NCBI GenBank assembly: GCA_963649625.1
Contig: CAVJIP010000165.1
Location: forward strand, 1-44,166
Direction of reading: 5' to 3'
Source: HGM13006 sp963649625
GTDB lineage: Bacteria; Bacillota; Clostridia; Oscillospirales; Oscillospiraceae
Length of the DNA: 44,166 bases
The notes under the pieces are model-generated. The model was given only the letters and a program-made list of their open reading frames with translations. It was not told the DNA's origin and searched no databases. The position numbers and the translations under genes were made by a program. Below are positions 17,475-25,289 of this stretch, piece after piece. Position 1 is the first letter of the stretch. Each line of letters starts with the position of its first letter.

Positions 17475-17525
17475 TACCGTTTGACTAAGGTTATTAACCG
17501 TAGGTTATAGAAAGGAAAGTTTCCC

Positions 17526-17555
17526 TTGCCTTTTTCCGGGATTTTATAGTATTAT
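17526..17555 (+). promoter_or_regulatory. Candidate promoter of the LysR gene
   Basis: TTGCCT (17526-17531), 18-base spacer, TATTAT (17550-17555), about 98 bases before the LysR start. The match to consensus is moderate. Confidence 0.35.
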
Positions 17556-17652
17556 GGTAGTATCCCATTTTATTATGTCTCCGAGGTGCGCCTTTGTAAA
17601 GTGCCCCTTTGGACATGATAGCCATACCCCTTTGTAATACTGGAGGCCTTCC

Positions 17653-18597
17653 ATGGAACTGAACTATCTGATTTATTTCCGCACCGTAGCCCAGACGGAG
17701 CATATCTCCCAGGCGGCTTCCCTGCTCCACATCACCCAGCCCGCCCTGAGCCGGGCCATCAGTCGGGTGGAGAGCACCGTAGGCACGCCTCTGTTTGAGC
17801 GAGGTGCCAACAGTATCCGGCTCAACCACGCAGGTCGGGTGTTCCTCCGACGGGTGGAGGAAATGCTCTCCATCTATGACGATGCCCTTCGGGAGGCCTC
17901 GGACAACGCCTCGGCGGAGGCAGGCAATGTAAAGCTGCTGGCCCCCACCCAGGAGCTGATTACGGGCTTTCTCCGGCAGTATGTGATTAAGCATCCCAAA
18001 ATGCAAATCTTCCATCAGCTGGCCAACGCCGTGGAAATGGGCCGGGAGCTGGAAACCCACGGAGCGGATTTCGCCATCTGCCCCAAGCCGGAAAACGCCA
18101 TTCACCTAAGCTGGCAGCCCCTGTTTCGAGAGGAATACCGGCTGGCGGTAAGCGTTCTGCACACCCTGGCCGCCCAGTCCTCGGTGGAGCTCTCCTCCCT
18201 GTCCCGGGAGCGGTTTATTTTCAACCACGGCTCCTCGGTGTTTGCCGCCATGATGAAGGGCTTCTGCAACGCCGCAGGCTTTGAGCCCCAGCTGTTTTTC
18301 ATGGGGGACGAAACGGACTTCGCCCTGGAGCTGGTGGCGGAAAATCTGGGAATCATGTTCGTCCCCGCCTCCATGACCGATTTGCGCCAGCACCGGCTCC
18401 TCAAGGACTATCAGGGCCGGCTCCACTTTCTGGACGTTTCCGGCCCGGACTGCTCCCGGGTGATCGGCATTGCCCGGCTGAAAAACGGCTATCTCTCCCA
18501 GACGGCCCTGGCCACCATCCAGGCCGCCAAGGATTACTATGGTACCCTGGCGGACATCCATGGCTTCACCCTGCTCTCCTCATCGCCGGAGGCATAA
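17653..18597 (+). CDS. LysR-family transcriptional regulator
   Basis: A 314-residue LysR-type regulator. The N-terminal helix-turn-helix is clear: MELNYLIYFRTVAQTEHISQ, AASLLHITQPALSRAI and GTPLFERGANSIRLNHAG, in residues 1-60. The rest is a two-lobed effector-binding domain. It is transcribed away from the solute-binding lipoprotein gene across a 409-base gap, the usual LysR layout for controlling a divergent target, so it probably regulates that gene; the ligand is unknown. A TGGAGG site lies near the start codon. The downstream hairpin is shared with phoU, which converges on it. Confidence 0.92.
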   Translation: MELNYLIYFRTVAQTEHISQAASLLHITQPALSRAISRVESTVGTPLFERGANSIRLNHAGRVFLRRVEEMLSIYDDALREASDNASAEAGNVKLLAPTQELITGFLRQYVIKHPKMQIFHQLANAVEMGRELETHGADFAICPKPENAIHLSWQPLFREEYRLAVSVLHTLAAQSSVELSSLSRERFIFNHGSSVFAAMMKGFCNAAGFEPQLFFMGDETDFALELVAENLGIMFVPASMTDLRQHRLLKDYQGRLHFLDVSGPDCSRVIGIARLKNGYLSQTALATIQAAKDYYGTLADIHGFTLLSSSPEA

Positions 18598-18603
18598 GAA
18601 TCT

Positions 18604-18627
18604 CGCCGCAGGATCCATCCTGCGGCG
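18604..18627. terminator. Hairpin between convergent LysR and phoU genes
   Basis: Ten-bp GC stem (18604-18613 with 18618-18627) with a four-base loop, between two convergent stops. T-tracts are short on both sides, so it is a weak bidirectional terminator at best. Confidence 0.5.
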
Positions 18628-18645
18628 TTGCTGCACCTGCCCTCC

Positions 18646-19341
18646 CTATCTCTCGCTGGGGCCGGGGCGATCCTCTATGTCCGCCTGCTCCGAGTCGTTT
18701 TCCGGGTGCCGGCCCAGAATGGAAAACTCCACCCACTCGGCGATGTTGGTGGCATGGTCGCCGATGCGCTCCAGATACTTGGCGATCATCAAAAAGTCCA
18801 GTGCCTGCTGGCCGCAGCTGGGGTCCCTGGCAATGTACTCGATCAGGTCGGACTTAACCCGCTCAAACAGCTCGTCCACCTGGTCGTCCGCCCCAATGAC
18901 CTCCTTGGCCAGCACCAGATCCCGCTTTACATAGGCGTCCACGCTCCGGGTGACCATGGAGCTGGCCGCCTTGGCCATTTCCCCAATGTCTGGCAGCTGA
19001 GGAATCTGATTTCCCTGGGAAATGTACAGCACGATCTCGGAGATGTCCGCCGCCTGGTCGCCGATCCGCTCCATATCCGTAATCATCTTCAGGGCCGAGG
19101 AGATCTGCCGCAGATCCCGGGCCACAGGCTGCTGCTGGAGCAGAAGCTTGAGACACAGCCGCTCAATGTCCCGCTCCGCCTGGTCAATGTTCAAATCTGC
19201 CTCAATGGCCTTTTGGGCCAGGGCCGTGTCGCTGTCCTTTAGGGACTGGACGGCCCAGGCTATGGCCGTCTCACACAGGGCCCCCATACGGGTCAGCTCC
19301 GCTCCCAGCTGCTCCAGCTGCTGATCAAATGTCTTTCTCAT
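18646..19341 (-). CDS. phoU: Phosphate-specific transport system regulator PhoU
   Basis: A 231-residue all-helical PhoU protein, which couples the Pst transporter to the PhoR/PhoP-type signalling kinase and restrains phosphate uptake. Two PhoU repeats are visible, each with the metal-binding E/DxxxD pattern: LKMITDMERIGDQAADIS near residue 75 and FLMIAKYLERIGDHATNIAEW near 190. ATG 19341 follows a GGGGAGG site; the longer frame to 19473 lies inside pstB and is rejected. It is the last gene of the pst operon, 16 bases after pstB. The C-terminal acidic tail is probably disordered. Confidence 0.95.
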   Translation of the reverse strand: MRKTFDQQLEQLGAELTRMGALCETAIAWAVQSLKDSDTALAQKAIEADLNIDQAERDIERLCLKLLLQQQPVARDLRQISSALKMITDMERIGDQAADISEIVLYISQGNQIPQLPDIGEMAKAASSMVTRSVDAYVKRDLVLAKEVIGADDQVDELFERVKSDLIEYIARDPSCGQQALDFLMIAKYLERIGDHATNIAEWVEFSILGRHPENDSEQADIEDRPGPSER

Positions 19342-19357
19342 GGTATCCTCCCCTGTA

Positions 19358-20107
19358 TCAGCCGAACCGGCCGGTGATGTAGTCCTCTGTGCGCTTATCC
19401 TTGGGCACGGAGAATATCTGCTCCGTGCTGCCGTACTCGATGACCTCTCCCAGCAGGAAAAACGCCGTCTCATCCGAAACCCGGACGGCCTGCTGCATAT
19501 TGTGGGTCACCATCACAATGGTGTAGTCCCGTTTCAGCTCCACACACAGCTCCTCGATTTTCCCGGTGGAAATAGGATCCAGAGCGGAGGTGGATTCGTC
19601 CATCAGCAGCACCTCCGGCTCCACCGCCAGGGCCCGGGCAATGCACAGCCGCTGCTGCTGGCCACCGGACAGGGCCATGGCGCTTTTTTTCAGCTGATCC
19701 TTGACCTCGTTCCAGATGGCGGCTCCCCGGAGAGATTTCTCCACGATTTCTTCCAGCTTCTGCCGGTTGTGGATGCCGTGGGTACGGGGGCCGTAGGCCA
19801 CGTTGTCAAAAATGCTCATAGGAAAGGGGTTGGCCTTCTGGAACACCATGCCCACCCGCTTTCTCAGGGTGTTCACGTCCATGCCCCCGTAAATCTCCTG
19901 GTCGCCCAGCCGGATGGAGCCGGTGATTCGGCAGCCCTCCACCAGGTCGTTCATCCGATTGATGGACTTCATCAGGGTGGACTTGCCGCAGCCGGAGGGG
20001 CCGATAAAGGCGGTGATCTTCTTTTCCGGGATGGCCAGATTGATATTCTTCAGGGCGTGAAACTCTCCGTAATAGAGATTTAGGTTTTCAATGCTTATCT
20101 TATCCAT
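19358..20107 (-). CDS. pstB: Phosphate ABC transporter ATP-binding protein PstB
   Basis: ATPase subunit of the high-affinity phosphate importer, 249 residues, of normal length. Walker A is GPSGCGKST near residue 36, the signature is LSGGQQQRLCIARALA, and Walker B is LLMDESTSALDP, followed by VTHNMQQAVRVSDETAFF. The N-terminus ISIENLNLYYGEFHALKNINL is typical of PstB. It lies 13 bases after pstA and is followed by phoU, in the standard pstSCAB-phoU order. Confidence 0.97.
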   Translation of the reverse strand: MDKISIENLNLYYGEFHALKNINLAIPEKKITAFIGPSGCGKSTLMKSINRMNDLVEGCRITGSIRLGDQEIYGGMDVNTLRKRVGMVFQKANPFPMSIFDNVAYGPRTHGIHNRQKLEEIVEKSLRGAAIWNEVKDQLKKSAMALSGGQQQRLCIARALAVEPEVLLMDESTSALDPISTGKIEELCVELKRDYTIVMVTHNMQQAVRVSDETAFFLLGEVIEYGSTEQIFSVPKDKRTEDYITGRFG

Positions 20108-20120
20108 ATTGCTTCTCCTC

Positions 20121-21023
20121 TTACTGCTTGGTGAGCTTTTTCGCTGCGAAGGAGGACAGTGCGTTCAGGCCGATCACCAGCACCATCAAAATCACCGCCG
20201 AGGCATGGGCCTGATCGGTGTACAGCCCCTCGCTCATCAGGGCGTACATATGCACCGACAGGGTTCGGGTGGACTGGAACAGGGGCGCAGTCAAGCTGAA
20301 GCCTCCGTTTTTCAGGAAGGAAAGGCTGCCGGTGCCGGCACCGGAGGTGTAGATCAGGGCGGCACTTTCCCCTACGATTCGCCCAATGGAGAGAATCACT
20401 CCCGCCAGTACCCCGGGCATGGCCGAGGGCAGTACGATCCGGAACACCGTCCGGAGCTTTCCCGCTCCCAGGCCGAAGCTGCCCTCCCGGAAGGCGTCTG
20501 GCACCGCCATCAGGGCCTCCTCGGTGGTTCGCAGAATCAGGGGCAGAATCATAATGGACAGGGTCAGTGCCCCGGAGAGCATGGAAAAGCCGCAGTGCAG
20601 GGCCACGTTAAAGAACACATAGCCGAAAATACCGTAGACAATGGAGGGAATCCCCTGGAGGGTCTCGGCGGTCAGCCGCACCAGATTCACCAGCTTATTC
20701 CCCTTTTGGGCGTACTCCACCATATAAATGGCGGCCCCCACGCCGATGGGAACGGCCAGCAGCAGGCTTAATAGGGTCATGACCAGGGTGTTGATAATGG
20801 CGGGCATCATGGACTGGTTCTCGGTGCTCCAGGTCCAGGCAAACAGATCCCTGTGAATATGGGGCACGCCGGTAATCAGCACATAGGCAATGAGAAACAA
20901 CACCACCGCCCCGGTAAGGATTGCCGCCAGATGTACCAGCAGGAACTGCACCAGGGCCATAGGGTGGCGCAGATAGCTTGCCCATTTTTCCCGGAGGGTG
21001 ATTCGATTGATTCTTTCTTCCAT
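20121..21023 (-). CDS. pstA: Phosphate ABC transporter permease PstA
   Basis: Membrane subunit of the phosphate importer, 300 residues, with six predicted membrane segments beginning near residue 28. GIPSIVYGIFGYVFF and the EAA-type loop EALMAVPDAFREGSFGLGAGK are the family marks for docking to PstB. The start overlaps the pstC stop by one base (TGATG), indicating translational coupling. Confidence 0.96.
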   Translation of the reverse strand: MEERINRITLREKWASYLRHPMALVQFLLVHLAAILTGAVVLFLIAYVLITGVPHIHRDLFAWTWSTENQSMMPAIINTLVMTLLSLLLAVPIGVGAAIYMVEYAQKGNKLVNLVRLTAETLQGIPSIVYGIFGYVFFNVALHCGFSMLSGALTLSIMILPLILRTTEEALMAVPDAFREGSFGLGAGKLRTVFRIVLPSAMPGVLAGVILSIGRIVGESAALIYTSGAGTGSLSFLKNGGFSLTAPLFQSTRTLSVHMYALMSEGLYTDQAHASAVILMVLVIGLNALSSFAAKKLTKQ

Positions 21024-21868
21024 CAGCCATTCCTCCGTTTCAGCAGGGAGAAGCAGGTGTTAATCATCAAAATGAACACAAACAGCACCACGCCGGTGGC
21101 GATCAGGGCCTCCCGGTGCAGGCCGGAGGCATAGCCCATCTCCAGAACGATATTGGCGGTCATGGTGCGCAGACCCTTTAGCAGTCCCGAGGGCATAATG
21201 GCCTGGTTGCCTGCAATCATAATCACCGCCATGGTTTCCCCGATGGCCCGGCCAATCCCTAAAATCACCCCGGACAGCACACCGGATTTCGCCGCCGGAA
21301 GAATCACCGAAAACACGCTGCGCTCGTGGGTGGCCCCCAGGGCCAGGGAACCCTCATAATAGCCCTCCGGCACCGCATTCAGGGCGGATTCCGCCACGGA
21401 GATAATGGTGGGCAGAATCATAATCCCCAGAAGAATGGAGGCCGTAAGCAGGCTCTTGCCGCTGGTCCCCGTGAGCCGCTGGATCTCCGGCACAATGACC
21501 ATCAGCCCAAAGAAGCCATAGACAATGGAGGGGATCCCAGCCATCAGCTCCACCGCAGGCTTTAGCACCCGGTAAATCCCCTTGGGGCAAAACCGGGAGA
21601 GATAAATGGCACACAGCAGCCCAATGGGCACGCCGATTACAATGGCTCCTGCGGTGACATATATGGAGCCTACAATCATAGGCAGAATGCCAAACAGATT
21701 TTTGCTGGGCTTCCAGACGGTACCAAAGAAGTTCCCCAGGCCGATGTGAAAGATGGTGGGGATTCCGTTTCCCAGCAGGTACACGCAGATCAGCACCACC
21801 GCCCCGATGGACACACAGGCGGTCAGCAAAAACGCCACCTGCCAAATTTGTTCCTTGTACTTTCTCAT
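21023..21868 (-). CDS. pstC: Phosphate ABC transporter permease PstC
   Basis: Partner permease of PstA, 281 residues with six hydrophobic segments. GIPSIVYGFFGLMVIVPEIQ and the EAA loop ESALNAVPEGYYEGSLALGAT are characteristic. A GAGGA site lies before ATG 21868. It is separated from pstS by 67 bases that contain a strong hairpin, which would let pstS be expressed above the membrane subunits. Confidence 0.96.
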   Translation of the reverse strand: MRKYKEQIWQVAFLLTACVSIGAVVLICVYLLGNGIPTIFHIGLGNFFGTVWKPSKNLFGILPMIVGSIYVTAGAIVIGVPIGLLCAIYLSRFCPKGIYRVLKPAVELMAGIPSIVYGFFGLMVIVPEIQRLTGTSGKSLLTASILLGIMILPTIISVAESALNAVPEGYYEGSLALGATHERSVFSVILPAAKSGVLSGVILGIGRAIGETMAVIMIAGNQAIMPSGLLKGLRTMTANIVLEMGYASGLHREALIATGVVLFVFILMINTCFSLLKRRNG

Positions 21869-21897
21869 AGCATATTCCTCATGGTTCTCCTTGAAAG

Positions 21898-21926
21898 CTC
21901 CCCGCCGCAGTCCCTGCGGCGGGGAG
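21898..21926 (-). terminator. Intercistronic hairpin between pstS and pstC
   Basis: Perfect 13-bp stem (21898-21910 with 21914-21926) with a three-base loop, ten bases after the pstS stop. It has no T-tract, so it more likely stabilises pstS mRNA or attenuates partly than terminates fully. Confidence 0.65.
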
Positions 21927-21935
21927 GGTTCCGGC

Positions 21936-22844
21936 TTAGCCCAGGTCAGCCCAGTTGGTGATCTCCCCTACGAAGATCTGGCGAATCTGCTGGGAGGTGA
22001 GGTTCTGAATGCCGTTTTCCTGATTGACAATCACGGCAATGCCGTCCAGGGCGATTTGCTGCTCGGTGACCCCCTGGGACAGCTCCTCCTCCTTCAGAGC
22101 CCGACTGCTCATGCCGATTTCACAGGAGCCGTCCATGGTGGCGGTGATGCCTGCGCCGGAGCCGGTCTGCTGGATGTCGATGGTCACGTCCGGGTTCAGG
22201 GCCTTATAGGCCTCGGCCAGTTTCTCCATAAGAGGAGACACGGAGGTGGAACCGTTCAGGCTCAGGTTGCCGCTCAGACCGGAGCCGGTGTAGCTCTCCC
22301 CGCTCTCGTCCATGGCAATGTAGCCCTCCTGATCTACGATCTTCTGGCCCTCGGCACTCATAATGTAGGAGATAAAGTCCTTGCCCAGGTCGGTCAGGTT
22401 CTCCTCCTTGTAGCAAATCTCAAAGGGACGGGACACCGCATAGGCCCCTGCCTTGATGTTCTCCACGGTGGGCTCCACTCCGTCCACCTGCACCGCCTTT
22501 ACGGTGTCGTTCAGGGAGCCAAGGGAGATGTAGCCAATGGCAGACTTGTTTCCGGCCACGGTCTGGGTCACAACGGAGGTGGAATTGCTGATTTCAGCGG
22601 TGTCCACAGTGTGGTCGCCGTCGTCATCCTCAATTTTCATCAGCTCCACAAAGGCGCCCCGGGTGCCGGAGCCCTCCTCCCGGGAGATGACGGTGATGTC
22701 CGTGTCCAGGCCGGTGGTCTGGACGGCAGCAGTCTCAGCGGCCTCTGTAGTAGCGGCAGCGGCGGTGGTAGTGCTGTCGCCGCATCCGGCCATGGCGCCT
22801 ACAAGCATTGCAGAAACTGCAAGCATTGCAATCAGTTTTTTCAT
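21936..22844 (-). CDS. pstS: Phosphate-binding lipoprotein PstS, circularly permuted
   Basis: Phosphate-binding lipoprotein of the Pst importer, 302 residues. The signal peptide ends in GAMAGC with Cys21, then a Thr/Ala-rich linker to about residue 46. The halves of a normal PstS are in reversed order. Residues 48-180 match the usual C-terminal part (TVISREEGSGTRGAFVEL, SAIGYISLGSLNDTVKAV, GAYAVSRPFEI, GQKIVDQEGYIAM). Residues 190-302 match the usual N-terminal part (LSLNGSTSVSPLMEKLAEAY, TGSGAGI, CEIGMSSRALK, ALDGIAVIVN, LTSQQIRQIFVGEITNWADLG) and end there. All phosphate-loop motifs remain, so it should still bind. It is first in the operon, behind a Pho box. Confidence 0.92.
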   Translation of the reverse strand: MKKLIAMLAVSAMLVGAMAGCGDSTTTAAAATTEAAETAAVQTTGLDTDITVISREEGSGTRGAFVELMKIEDDDGDHTVDTAEISNSTSVVTQTVAGNKSAIGYISLGSLNDTVKAVQVDGVEPTVENIKAGAYAVSRPFEICYKEENLTDLGKDFISYIMSAEGQKIVDQEGYIAMDESGESYTGSGLSGNLSLNGSTSVSPLMEKLAEAYKALNPDVTIDIQQTGSGAGITATMDGSCEIGMSSRALKEEELSQGVTEQQIALDGIAVIVNQENGIQNLTSQQIRQIFVGEITNWADLG

Positions 22845-22898
22845 GATAATCGTAACTCCTTTTTTGTTTTGTTTGTTTTGATTTCTTTGTTACGGCTA

Positions 22899-22926
22899 TC
22901 ATCATACNNNNNNNNNNTCATCATAC
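22899..22926. other. Assembly gap (10 N) flanked by the same 9 bases
   Basis: Ten Ns at 22908-22917 are flanked on both sides by TCATCATAC (22899-22907 and 22918-22926). This looks like two contigs whose ends overlap by nine bases and were joined with a placeholder; the true sequence may have no gap. It falls in the pstS leader, at the expected transcription start. Confidence 0.8.
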
Positions 22927-22948
22927 AGGGGGAATGTAAAGTCTGAAA
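22920..22948 (-). promoter_or_regulatory. Candidate pst operon promoter
   Basis: Minus strand TTTCAG (22943-22948), 17-base spacer, TATGAT (22920-22925). The weak -35 box fits a promoter that needs the activator bound at the adjoining Pho box. The N gap lies just downstream. Confidence 0.5.
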
Positions 22949-22985
22949 TTCCCGAGCCGTAAAACCTTTGTAAAAATACCGCAAC
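22935..22985 (-). promoter_or_regulatory. Pho box: 11-bp-phased repeats upstream of pstS
   Basis: CGTAAA (22958), TGTAAA (22969) and CGCAAC (22980) recur at exact 11-bp spacing, with another TGTAAA at 22935. On the minus strand these read as TTTACA-like hexamers with five-base gaps, the pattern bound by Firmicute PhoP under phosphate limitation. No PhoP/PhoR gene is in the window. Confidence 0.65.
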
Positions 22986-23061
22986 GGTGATTTTACCCGA
23001 TTCGGAAGGAGAATGTCTCTGTTTGATATAATTTTAATAATTATATTTCATGATTTTCATA

Positions 23062-23090
23062 TTGACTATTCGGAGTTTTCGCAGTATACT
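23062..23090 (+). promoter_or_regulatory. Promoter of the hemolysin III gene
   Basis: TTGACT (23062-23067), 17-base spacer, TATACT (23085-23090), 40 bases before the start codon. Confidence 0.75.
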
Positions 23091-23129
23091 ATGGCCGTAA
23101 GCAAAATACATTTTCCATAAGGAGGGATC

Positions 23130-23807
23130 ATGATGAAGGAAAAATATGGCGAGCAGGGCCGCAATCCCTATGACGGCCTCCGGCCCTATTCCGCCCTGAC
23201 CCACGGCGTGGGGATTATTCTGGCCCTGCTGGCTCTGGCGGTACTGCTCCACATCACCATATATCAAGGTGCCATACGAATCACCGCCGTCACCGTCTAT
23301 GCGGTAAGTATGCTGTGCCTTTACACCGCCAGCACGGTTTACCACTCCCTGAATACCGGCGTTCAGGGCCGGCTGTTTCTCCGAAAGCTGGATCATCTGA
23401 TGATCTACTTCCTGATTGCCGGAACCTACACCCCCATTTGCATGATCTCCCTGGGCGGGACCCTGTCCGGCCGGGTCATGCTCATTGCCATCTGGGCCAT
23501 GGCCCTGCTGGGCGGCGGCTTCACCCTGTTCTGGATTGGGATGCCCCGATTCCTGACCTCTCTGATCTACCTGGTCATGGGCTGGATCGCCATTTTCGCC
23601 ATTTACCCGCTCCACCGGGCCATGGGACCCCTGAGCTTCGCCATGCTCCTCATCGGCGGGGTGCTCTATTCCGTGGGCGGCATTCTCTATGCGCTGAAAT
23701 GGCCGGGCCGGAACAACCCCTATTTCGGCTGCCACGAGATTTTCCATGTGTTCATTGTCCTGGGCAGCATCTGCCACTTTGTTATGATTTATCAGCTGGT
23801 GGTGTGA
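23130..23807 (+). CDS. Hemolysin III / PAQR-family membrane protein
   Basis: A 225-residue seven-helix membrane protein of the hemolysin III (YqfA/PAQR) family. The conserved metal-site residues are visible: STVYHSLN near residue 65, the LDHLMIYFLIAGTYTPI segment near 88, and the C-terminal HEIFHVFIVLGSICHF with two His. Bacterial members have been linked to membrane-lipid homeostasis; real haemolytic activity is doubtful. Two adjacent ATGs (23130, 23133) follow AAGGAGG; the second has the better spacing. It stands alone behind its own promoter and ends before a MITE-like hairpin element. Confidence 0.9.
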   Translation: MMKEKYGEQGRNPYDGLRPYSALTHGVGIILALLALAVLLHITIYQGAIRITAVTVYAVSMLCLYTASTVYHSLNTGVQGRLFLRKLDHLMIYFLIAGTYTPICMISLGGTLSGRVMLIAIWAMALLGGGFTLFWIGMPRFLTSLIYLVMGWIAIFAIYPLHRAMGPLSFAMLLIGGVLYSVGGILYALKWPGRNNPYFGCHEIFHVFIVLGSICHFVMIYQLVV

Positions 23808-23831
23808 CCCAAGGCGTTTCTATCAGCAGGC

Positions 23832-23979
23832 AAAAGGGGCTGTCTCAAAATAGAATTTTCTAAAAATCAGCCCAACAAAAAAGTCGTGAAAATCCGGTTT
23901 TTATCGGATTTTCACGACTTTATCTAACTTTTGATGGGGGCTATTTTCTTACAAGTCGCATTTTGAGACAGCCCCTTTT
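23832..23979. repeat. MITE-like element A with perfect 20-bp terminal inverted repeats
   Basis: A 148-bp segment with perfect 20-base inverted ends (23832-23851 and 23960-23979) containing GGGGCTGTCTCAAAAT. A central perfect 16-bp hairpin (23881-23896 with 23905-23920, eight-base loop) is flanked by A- and T-rich runs. It has no coding potential. A second copy lies at 31535-31677. It fills the gap between convergent hemolysin III and histidine kinase genes, ending eight bases from the latter's stop, and the hairpin probably acts as a terminator in both directions. Confidence 0.8.
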
Positions 23980-23987
23980 ATACTTCT

Positions 23988-25088
23988 CTATAAATCAATT
24001 CCTCGCAGGTCATAGGCCTTGGCCGGCAGGGCATCCGCCAACTCCAGCAGGGTATGCTCCATGCCTCCGGCATAGTCCGGCACCTGGATGCTGCTGTGGA
24101 CAGCCTGCAAGCCCCCTTTTCGGGTAGCGGGAAACGCCATATAGGCTTTGGTTCCCTGCCCCTCCTGGGACTCTATCAGCAGCCGTCCTCCATGGCTCTC
24201 CAAAATTCGCCGCACCAGAAACAGCCCCAGCCCCATGCCCCACCGGGGATCCGGGAATCGTCCCTTGTGCTGGCTCCAGTTGTAGATCAGCCCCATGCGA
24301 TCTGCCGGAATGCCGCAGCCCTGATCCTGCACCGACAACACCATCTGTCCCGCTCTCCGCCGAAGCCGCATCTCGATCACCGACCCAGGCTCCGTAAATT
24401 TCAGGGCATTGGACACCAGGTTCAGCAGGGCCCGCTCCATGAGCCGGGCATCCATCTCCAGCTCCCAGCGGCCCGGAGGACGGCTCCACAGCAGTTTTTT
24501 CCCCGCCAGCTCCGCCAGCGGCTCCAGCTTCCGGGTCATCTCCTCCAGCCAGTCCCCCAGGTCTACCCACAAGGGATGCATTTCCGGCCCACCATTGGCA
24601 ATGCTATAGTATAGCTCCAGATTACCGGTCATGCGCAGGGCGGCAAAAAGCCCCTGATTCAGCCGAGACGCAGCGCTGATGTTTTCCTGGCTCTCCTCCA
24701 GTAGGGGCAGCAACTGCCCCTTTGCCGCCGTCACCGCAGACAGGGCCTGCCGGAGGTTTACGGTAATGGCCCCCAGGGAATGTATCCCCACGGTCTCATT
24801 GGTGGGCAGCACCGTAACCAGCCGGAACTCATCCAGTGCCGTTACGGTGATCTCGCAGGAAATCCCCATCAGGCTCCCGGAAAACAGCAGGGTGCCCGTC
24901 CCGGAAAAGGCCCGGTATTCCTCCTCATAGTCCCCCACCAGCTCCTGAAGCCGGGCTCCCGGCTCTGCTCCGGGAAACAGCTTTCTGGCCGCCCCGGACA
25001 GGGCCTGCAGGGTCTCCCCGGAAAACAGAAGCTGTACCGTAGGGGACAGCTCCAGCATCTGGATCAGTGTTTGTAATTTTTCTTCCAT
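23988..25088 (-). CDS. Orphan cytoplasmic sensor histidine kinase
   Basis: Histidine kinase of 366 residues with no membrane segment. Residues about 10-95 look PAS-like. A helical dimerisation region follows (100-160), then an HATPase domain with N box LLNLVSNALKFT (221-232), G1 VQDQGCGIP and G2 WGMGLGLFLVRRILESHGG. The expected H box is atypical: the only candidate is GIHSLGAITVN (His103), lacking the usual acidic residue and Pro. About 45 residues of unknown function follow the ATPase domain. No response regulator is adjacent, so the partner is unknown. The ATG follows a GGGAGGA site, and the gene has its own promoter. Confidence 0.85.
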   Translation of the reverse strand: MEEKLQTLIQMLELSPTVQLLFSGETLQALSGAARKLFPGAEPGARLQELVGDYEEEYRAFSGTGTLLFSGSLMGISCEITVTALDEFRLVTVLPTNETVGIHSLGAITVNLRQALSAVTAAKGQLLPLLEESQENISAASRLNQGLFAALRMTGNLELYYSIANGGPEMHPLWVDLGDWLEEMTRKLEPLAELAGKKLLWSRPPGRWELEMDARLMERALLNLVSNALKFTEPGSVIEMRLRRRAGQMVLSVQDQGCGIPADRMGLIYNWSQHKGRFPDPRWGMGLGLFLVRRILESHGGRLLIESQEGQGTKAYMAFPATRKGGLQAVHSSIQVPDYAGGMEHTLLELADALPAKAYDLRGIDL

Positions 25089-25197
25089 GGTCGATTCCTC
25101 CCGGCGCAGTGCCTATGGGAATAGCATTCCTCGCTGGATGGGCCTCAATCAGGTAATTTTTATCCGAACCTGCGGGCGATTCTTGGCGGGTACGGGT

Positions 25198-25226
25198 ATC
25201 ATAACGGATTCCGGTGGGAAAAGCAA
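25198..25226 (-). promoter_or_regulatory. Promoter of the histidine kinase gene
   Basis: Minus strand TTGCTT (25221-25226), 17-base spacer, TATGAT (25198-25203), about 110 bases before the start codon. Confidence 0.55.
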
Positions 25227-25289
25227 CTGTCGAAATGTGTCGCTTTTTCTGGAATTTCCCGGATTTCTGTCCAAAATGCAGGATGGGGC

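Noticed and set aside
22845..22930. Truncation or frameshift of pstS at the N gap
   Set aside because: The pstS frame, signal peptide and start lie wholly downstream of the gap, which affects only the leader.
23832..23979. Full insertion sequence with transposase
   Set aside because: Only 148 bases with no coding capacity; the ends resemble insertion-sequence ends but no transposase is present in the window.
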